Positions 60,027 through 64,000 of a stretch of 64,000 nt of DNA are shown piece after piece. Below the pieces are notes generated by a model. It was not told the origin of the DNA, ran no database searches, and worked only from the letters and a program-made list of their open reading frames with translations. Location: positions 124,001-188,000 of the forward strand of contig MEOL01000032.1 in assembly GCA_001769215.1 (NCBI GenBank). The letters are read 5' to 3'. Position numbers and translations under genes: made by a program. Each line of letters opens with the position of its first letter. Within the stretch, counting starts at the first letter, position 1. The stretch is from Bacteroidetes bacterium GWF2_41_31 (GTDB lineage: Bacteria > Bacteroidota > Bacteroidia > Bacteroidales > F082).

Positions 60027-61079
60027 CTAGTTTTTATTGAGGTCAGTAAAAGTAATAAACTCAAGTTTAGAACCGTATTTTTTGCCGGCCAGTCTGACAA
60101 ATTCCGATAGCAGAAAGTAATGGTATTTGTCCATCGATTTGGGATGCCCGATCAGGCTCATTATAATTTCATCGTGACGATTATACTTGTTGACATTATA
60201 ATCCAGGATTTTCATCAGGTAATCGGGTGAAAATGTGTGGTTATCAACAGTTAACATGCGGCTTGAGAACAGCTGTCTTACTTTATCACGCTTGCCCACA
60301 CTTTCGTTTGAATGGATCATAGGCCCACGGTTTTCCACGGCACGACCAGCATATTTCTTTAGTTTAAAAGAGGTAGGCATTTCAAAAATCCCCTTTGGTT
60401 TTGAAGCAATGGGAATTTCAAAAAGCGTATTTTTATTTACATCAGTCTTGCTAAAATCGCCATCGCTTGACAAGTACCAATTTGGAATGTTTGGGACATC
60501 CCTGTAATCGACCAACGAAGTATTCGACCTGAAAAAGTATCCCGGGCTGATGGAACTGTCGAAACGGATGCCATTATTATACAAGGCATTTAATATTTTA
60601 TCGGCATGTGGAACGAAATTATATCCACCGGCCCTGAAAGCCATGCAACGATACTCCGGATTGGCCGAACTACCTATTTTGGTTAACTCATTCACGCCCA
60701 ACTCAACAATGGTTTCGATGTTGTAATGGTTATCTTCATTGGCGAAATCTCCCATTTTATACTTCGGTGAAGGTGCTACTTTACCATTGGTAAACTTGCT
60801 TTCGAGCCAATGGGGATGCAGGTGTAACTGTACATCATGTCCATTGGTAATGGCTTGTTGCATTTGGTTTTTAAAGGCTTGGGCAAACCCTGTTTCATTC
60901 CATTCTCTAAACTGAACATAACTTAGTATATCGGCAAAAAACACGGCCGGAACCTTTAGTTTTTCAAGTAACTCCAAAAGCCGGTCAGTGGGATCAAACA
61001 AACTGTGCCGATACGATTTGACAATGCCTCCCAGAGGGAGTTCATAATCAAATGTGAGCAGGAGTTTGAGATGGTTCAT
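60027..61079 (-). CDS. Polysaccharide deacetylase-like (NodB-fold) protein
   Basis: Cytoplasmic protein of 350 aa without a signal. TFDYE at 9-13 (catalytic Asp), LHLHPHW at 85-91 (metal-binding His) and FRAGGY at 148-153 fit the NodB fold. In surface-glycan loci such proteins deacetylate sugars or carry acyl chains. Here the partners are an acyl carrier protein, a VOC protein and an AAC(3)-type acyltransferase, so it may prepare an amino sugar for re-acylation; this is inference. Spacing to neighbours is 6 bp upstream and 2 bp downstream. Confidence 0.77.
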   Translation of the reverse strand: MNHLKLLLTFDYELPLGGIVKSYRHSLFDPTDRLLELLEKLKVPAVFFADILSYVQFREWNETGFAQAFKNQMQQAITNGHDVQLHLHPHWLESKFTNGKVAPSPKYKMGDFANEDNHYNIETIVELGVNELTKIGSSANPEYRCMAFRAGGYNFVPHADKILNALYNNGIRFDSSISPGYFFRSNTSLVDYRDVPNIPNWYLSSDGDFSKTDVNKNTLFEIPIASKPKGIFEMPTSFKLKKYAGRAVENRGPMIHSNESVGKRDKVRQLFSSRMLTVDNHTFSPDYLMKILDYNVNKYNRHDEIIMSLIGHPKSMDKYHYFLLSEFVRLAGKKYGSKLEFITFTDLNKN

Positions 61080-61085
61080 CTAGTT

Positions 61086-61478
61086 TTAATTACATTCTAA
61101 CAGTTCAATAAGTCCAATATTCGGGTGGTACAAAAAGGCTGCCAATTGACCATTGAATGCCATTGCTGGGCTCGCAGGTTCAATTAATACGTACTTCTTA
61201 CTTCTCAAAACATGTATTGTTTTTTCAATAGATTCAGTACAATAGCAAAAATGATAAGGAGTATTGTTGTTTTTATTTAAGATGTTGTTTATTGGTGATT
61301 CAGCGGAAAGAGGCGCAACCAATTCTATCTCCCAAGGATCGTTTTTTAACATTTGTATACTTACTTTTCTGCTTACATCATGAATCAGGATGCCTGACTT
61401 GGTATAGCCCAATGCATCAAACTCGAGAACACTCTTTTCCATATCACTTACAGCATAACCAACATGATGAACTTTCAT
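61086..61478 (-). CDS. VOC/glyoxalase-superfamily protein
   Basis: A 130-aa protein with two beta-alpha-beta-beta-beta units. Possible metal ligands H5, E52, H76 and E125 are in the positions used by VOC enzymes such as methylmalonyl-CoA epimerase. It lies 2 bp after the ACP gene. The reaction could be an epimerisation or a rearrangement on an ACP-bound or small intermediate; the substrate is unknown. Confidence 0.8.
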   Translation of the reverse strand: MKVHHVGYAVSDMEKSVLEFDALGYTKSGILIHDVSRKVSIQMLKNDPWEIELVAPLSAESPINNILNKNNNTPYHFCYCTESIEKTIHVLRSKKYVLIEPASPAMAFNGQLAAFLYHPNIGLIELLECN

Positions 61479-61480
61479 GA

Positions 61481-61717
61481 TTACTGTTTTTTTATTATCA
61501 CACGAACAATTTCACCAGAACTGACCATTTCAACAATTTCCTCAGGTTCAAACTGAATATCAAATTCCATTTCTATTTCGGCAATAATCATGATGTGTTT
61601 TAAAGAATCCCAAGTCTCAATGTCTTGCTTATTTAGATGTTTAGATGTTTCATTGATTAAACCAAGTACTTTCTTTAAAATCTCAAGCACCCTATTTTCA
61701 ATATCTTCTTTTTTCAT
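61481..61717 (-). CDS. Acyl carrier protein
   Basis: Acidic 78-aa ACP with the phosphopantetheine serine S38 in TWDSLKH. The start at 61717 is chosen because it gives the usual ACP length and a promoter follows at 61734-61741; the open frame goes on upstream but would include the ten-C tract. As first gene of the operon, it would carry an acyl or amino-acyl group for the downstream enzymes. It is a dedicated ACP, separate from the fatty-acid one. Confidence 0.88.
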   Translation of the reverse strand: MKKEDIENRVLEILKKVLGLINETSKHLNKQDIETWDSLKHIMIIAEIEMEFDIQFEPEEIVEMVSSGEIVRVIIKKQ

Positions 61718-61733
61718 ATTTTTATGTTTACGA

Positions 61734-61741
61734 CAAAAGTA
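61734..61741 (-). promoter_or_regulatory. -7 promoter element (TACTTTTG) of the ACP operon
   Basis: Complement of 61734-61741 is a perfect TAnnTTTG, 16 bp before the chosen ATG. No good -33 box was found; the nearest TTG lies 15 bp away. Confidence 0.6.
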
Positions 61742-61812
61742 AGAATCATAATTACACAATCGTAAAATAAAATTCCATTTCCGTAACAAATTATCCACAT
61801 CCGGATTACTTA

Positions 61813-61822
61813 CCCCCCCCCC
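61813..61822. repeat. Ten-cytosine homopolymer tract
   Basis: A run of ten C (G on the minus strand) in an AT-rich divergent region, 96 bp before the ACP start and 105 bp before the tail-fibre-like gene. Runs of this length are prone to slipped-strand changes. Confidence 0.85.
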
Positions 61823-61926
61823 ATAAATTGTATAAGTATGATATTTAACAAGATACAATATTTGGCACGATAGTAGATTATTTCTTCGCAACAATTGAAA
61901 CTTAAGTCTAATCAAAAATCAAGGAA

Positions 61927-62601
61927 ATGAAAAAATCAATTTTAATGAGTGTGTTATTATTCGCTATAGCTTTTTCTGTCAATGCACAATGGACGACAAA
62001 TAGTTACGGTATTTATCCACTTAATCTTAATCATCATTTAAGTGTTGGTGTATACACACCTAATACTCCCATGGAATTTACAGTAAAAGGTCAACAAATA
62101 ATTTATGGGCCTGAGGCAAGTTTATTGTTTGGAGGCCTTGAGAATACTACAGTTGGATGGGGACAATACGGAATTGAGTACAATGTATCCGCCGGAGGGC
62201 TAAACTTTTGGAAACCGAGTGGCAGCAATGGATTTAAGAACTGGGTGCTTTTCCTTAAAGACGATGGCCGGGTGGGTATCGGAACACAAAATCTTACAGC
62301 GGATTATTTGCTAACTGTTGCTGGTGGAATTCATGCCCGTAAAATTTATGTAACATCATTGGCTGGTGCGGATTTTGTTTTTGCAAAAGGGTATAAATTA
62401 AGAACTTTGCAGGAATTGGATCAATTTGTAAGCGTGAATCAGCATCTACCTGAAATACCCTCTGCTAAAGAAATGGAAGAAAAAGGTATGGATATGGGAG
62501 AATTTCAGATTAAACTATTACAAAAAGTAGAAGAGCTAACTTTGTACATTATTCAACAGCAGAAAGAAATTGAGGAACTAAAAACCAGATTGTCTAATTA
62601 A
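61927..62601 (+). CDS. Secreted tail-fibre-like (S74-related) protein
   Basis: Exported protein of 224 aa: signal peptide (about 1-20, ending VNAQ), a beta-rich part, then DGRVGIGTQN and VAGGIHARKIYV, and a C-terminal region (YKLRTLQELDQFV...HLPEIPSAKEME) ending in a coiled coil. This resembles the many Bacteroidota surface proteins with tail-fibre/S74-like C-termini; the self-cleaving peptidase set is not clearly present. An AAGGAA just before the ATG looks like a ribosome site. Role on the cell surface is inferred. Confidence 0.77.
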   Translation: MKKSILMSVLLFAIAFSVNAQWTTNSYGIYPLNLNHHLSVGVYTPNTPMEFTVKGQQIIYGPEASLLFGGLENTTVGWGQYGIEYNVSAGGLNFWKPSGSNGFKNWVLFLKDDGRVGIGTQNLTADYLLTVAGGIHARKIYVTSLAGADFVFAKGYKLRTLQELDQFVSVNQHLPEIPSAKEMEEKGMDMGEFQIKLLQKVEELTLYIIQQQKEIEELKTRLSN

Positions 62602-62667
62602 CTTTCTGGTTATTCTTTATTAACGATCTACATTAGTGTAAATGTTAACAACCTTAATTTACTATCT

Positions 62668-63687
62668 ATGAAAAATTTATCAATTAAAATTATCGGGATC
62701 TCCTTCGGACTACTTTTAATGTGGGTTCAGGTATATCCGCAAGGACAAATTAAAAGTGAACTGGCAGCTACAAAAGGAAGTGTATCAAGTGAACAGTCAT
62801 GGTCTATGGAACTTAGAGCCAAAAGAGCTTACACTACACAGTCAACAATCAATTATTGCTACCTTGTTAATCCTTCCGATGTATTGTGTAACTTTGCTAT
62901 CGCTTATGACCATGGGCAAAATTTTGATGAGAATGCCAGACGAACATACATGTTTACATACTCTATACTTAGAGGTGGAGTTGTAATTAATTCTATTACA
63001 GTAGATGTGGCGGGTTCTGGCATTAATGATTATGTCGCATATTATCAGTTTCCAGGCTTAATTCAGGTTTACTCAAATGACATTATTTCTGGAATGTTAA
63101 ATATATCATATAGAGAACTACAACAAGGAGGTGGTTATACTTTTGGTAATATTTTACCGGATCAACTTGCGCCAAATTCAATCATCTTAAAGATTAATCC
63201 ATATAATGTTATCACTTATACCGTTGTTCAGCCTGTGTGTCCTGATATTGCGCCTCCTAATTACTATCATCTTATAGAAGCAACCAATAGCATTACTTTG
63301 AACCCTGGCTTTATGGTTGATGCTGCTGACATGGATTTTTATGCTGAAGCTATTAATAGGTCTGGCGGCACCAAAAATATTGAGAACATGCCAGATATGA
63401 CGGAAGAAATAGTGTTGAAAACCGGAAATGAGCAAAATGCAGATGAAGTTTTTATCGGGCTTTACCCAAATCCTTCTGATGGTAGGTTTACCGTTAAAAA
63501 TATCCGAACGGAAGAAATAACAATTTCTTTTTATGGTCAAATGGGAAAACTTATTCCGGATGAAAAGCTTAACGCTGGTGAAGAAAAAGAAGTAAATTTA
63601 TCTCAGATAAACGCACGCTTTATTACTCTACTTGTTTATTCTAATGGGAAAATTGTGTCAAGAAATACCATGATTATAAATAAATAG
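62668..63687 (+). CDS. Secreted protein with T9SS sorting domain
   Basis: Exported protein of 339 aa: signal peptide (about 1-26), a beta-rich body without recognised domain, and a stretch (SITLNPGFMVDAADMDFYAEA) resembling the 3-coathanger stack often found before T9SS sorting domains. The C-terminal sorting domain starts at IGLYPNPSDG and ends in MIINK. It follows the tail-fibre-like gene by 66 bp and is closed by a strong terminator. Confidence 0.78.
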   Translation: MKNLSIKIIGISFGLLLMWVQVYPQGQIKSELAATKGSVSSEQSWSMELRAKRAYTTQSTINYCYLVNPSDVLCNFAIAYDHGQNFDENARRTYMFTYSILRGGVVINSITVDVAGSGINDYVAYYQFPGLIQVYSNDIISGMLNISYRELQQGGGYTFGNILPDQLAPNSIILKINPYNVITYTVVQPVCPDIAPPNYYHLIEATNSITLNPGFMVDAADMDFYAEAINRSGGTKNIENMPDMTEEIVLKTGNEQNADEVFIGLYPNPSDGRFTVKNIRTEEITISFYGQMGKLIPDEKLNAGEEKEVNLSQINARFITLLVYSNGKIVSRNTMIINK

Positions 63688-63707
63688 TAGCTTTACAAAG
63701 GATTATT

Positions 63708-63747
63708 TTCGATATTGCAAGTATTTTGCTTGCAATATCGAATTTTT
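63708..63747 (+). terminator. Rho-independent terminator after T9SS protein gene
   Basis: Perfect 14-bp stem (TTCGATATTGCAAG at 63708-63721, CTTGCAATATCGAA at 63729-63742), 7-nt loop and TTTTT after it. Confidence 0.9.
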
Positions 63748-63781
63748 AAACTGATTTTGAATTATCATTAATGGTATAAGA

Positions 63782-64000
63782 ATGAAACGTAAAAAAATGT
63801 TTAATTTAACAAAATGGATCCTAACAGTCGTTTTTGCCTTTGGGTTTTTCACCGTTTTTTCGCAACAAATCCAACTTGGTTTTAATGCCGGAGGTAATTA
63901 TTCATTATTTCCCCTTCCGGAATACAACAAATACGACGGTCCTTCTTTAGGTTATACGGTGGGTCTGTCAGGTCAATTGCGTTTGAAGGATCACTTTTTC
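63782..64000 (+). CDS. Partial outer-membrane beta-barrel protein, cut by window end
   Basis: The first 73 codons are visible: a signal peptide (KKMFNLTKWILTVVFAFGF, ending FSQ), then LGFNAGGNYSLFPLP and GYTVGLSGQLRLKD. This is the usual start of PorT/porin-family eight-stranded barrels of Bacteroidota. The rest lies beyond the window, so length and identity are open. Confidence 0.7.
   Translation, partial: MKRKKMFNLTKWILTVVFAFGFFTVFSQQIQLGFNAGGNYSLFPLPEYNKYDGPSLGYTVGLSGQLRLKDHFF

Overview
The window looks like chromosomal DNA of a Bacteroidota bacterium, probably class Bacteroidia and probably with an anaerobic or fermentative lifestyle. The support is: several secreted proteins with type IX secretion (T9SS) C-terminal sorting domains; promoters of the Bacteroidota type (TAnnTTTG near -7, TTG or TTTG near -33); few Shine-Dalgarno sequences; a group II geranylgeranylglyceryl-phosphate synthase; and butyrate kinase. 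No tRNA, rRNA, CRISPR array, insertion sequence or prophage was seen. The last gene runs off the right edge.

Region 1 (0-10.7 kb) is a minus-strand five-gene operon: YgfK-like Fe-S flavoprotein, TrpB-fold PLP enzyme, threonine-synthase-like PLP enzyme, Mo/[2Fe-2S] hydroxylase, then the amidohydrolase SsnA. A divergent MocA/YgfJ-type molybdopterin nucleotidyltransferase faces it. It matches the core of the enterobacterial ssnA-ygfK-xdhD-mocA locus, linked to selenium-dependent molybdenum hydroxylases and anaerobic purine/urate breakdown. The two PLP enzymes replace the diaminopropionate ammonia-lyase (ygeX) seen in other versions. Region 2 (11-22.9 kb) is mixed: a small Cys/His protein, GGGP synthase, a DPP-IV-type peptidase, an FG-GAP protein, a T9SS arylsulfotransferase-like protein, a TPR hybrid histidine kinase and an AI-2E-family permease.

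Region 3 (22.9-37.4 kb) is the best candidate for an undescribed system. It holds a CsgG-like/LPP20-like pair (minus), then a plus-strand run: an LPP20-like protein, a transglutaminase plus beta-propeller protein, a membrane protein ending in a K+-channel-like pore loop, two multi-pass membrane proteins and an SMI1/KNR4-TPR protein. Next come a separately promoted protein of unknown function and, convergent with it, a double CbxX/CfxQ-type AAA+ ATPase with two N-terminal beta-rich repeats. Region 4 (37.5-48.5 kb) contains a T9SS endonuclease/phosphatase-fold protein, a TetR-like protein with a degraded helix-turn-helix, trpS-hflX, a TPR lipoprotein, a RimK-like ATP-grasp/GNAT pair, a secreted NodB-fold-like protein and an orphan butyrate kinase.

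Region 5 (48.7-57.4 kb) is a complete chemosensory operon in Wsp order: CheW, CheR-TPR, CheW, MCP, CheA-REC, CheB. It ends in a REC-histidine kinase where Wsp systems carry the REC-GGDEF protein WspR. Region 6 (57.4-64 kb) holds an AAA ATPase with a DUF4143-type C-terminus behind a long noncoding leader, a tight acyl-carrier-protein/VOC/deacetylase/AAC(3) operon, a ten-C tract in its divergent promoter region, and secreted surface proteins. All assignments come from reading motifs and gene order by eye; no database search was run.
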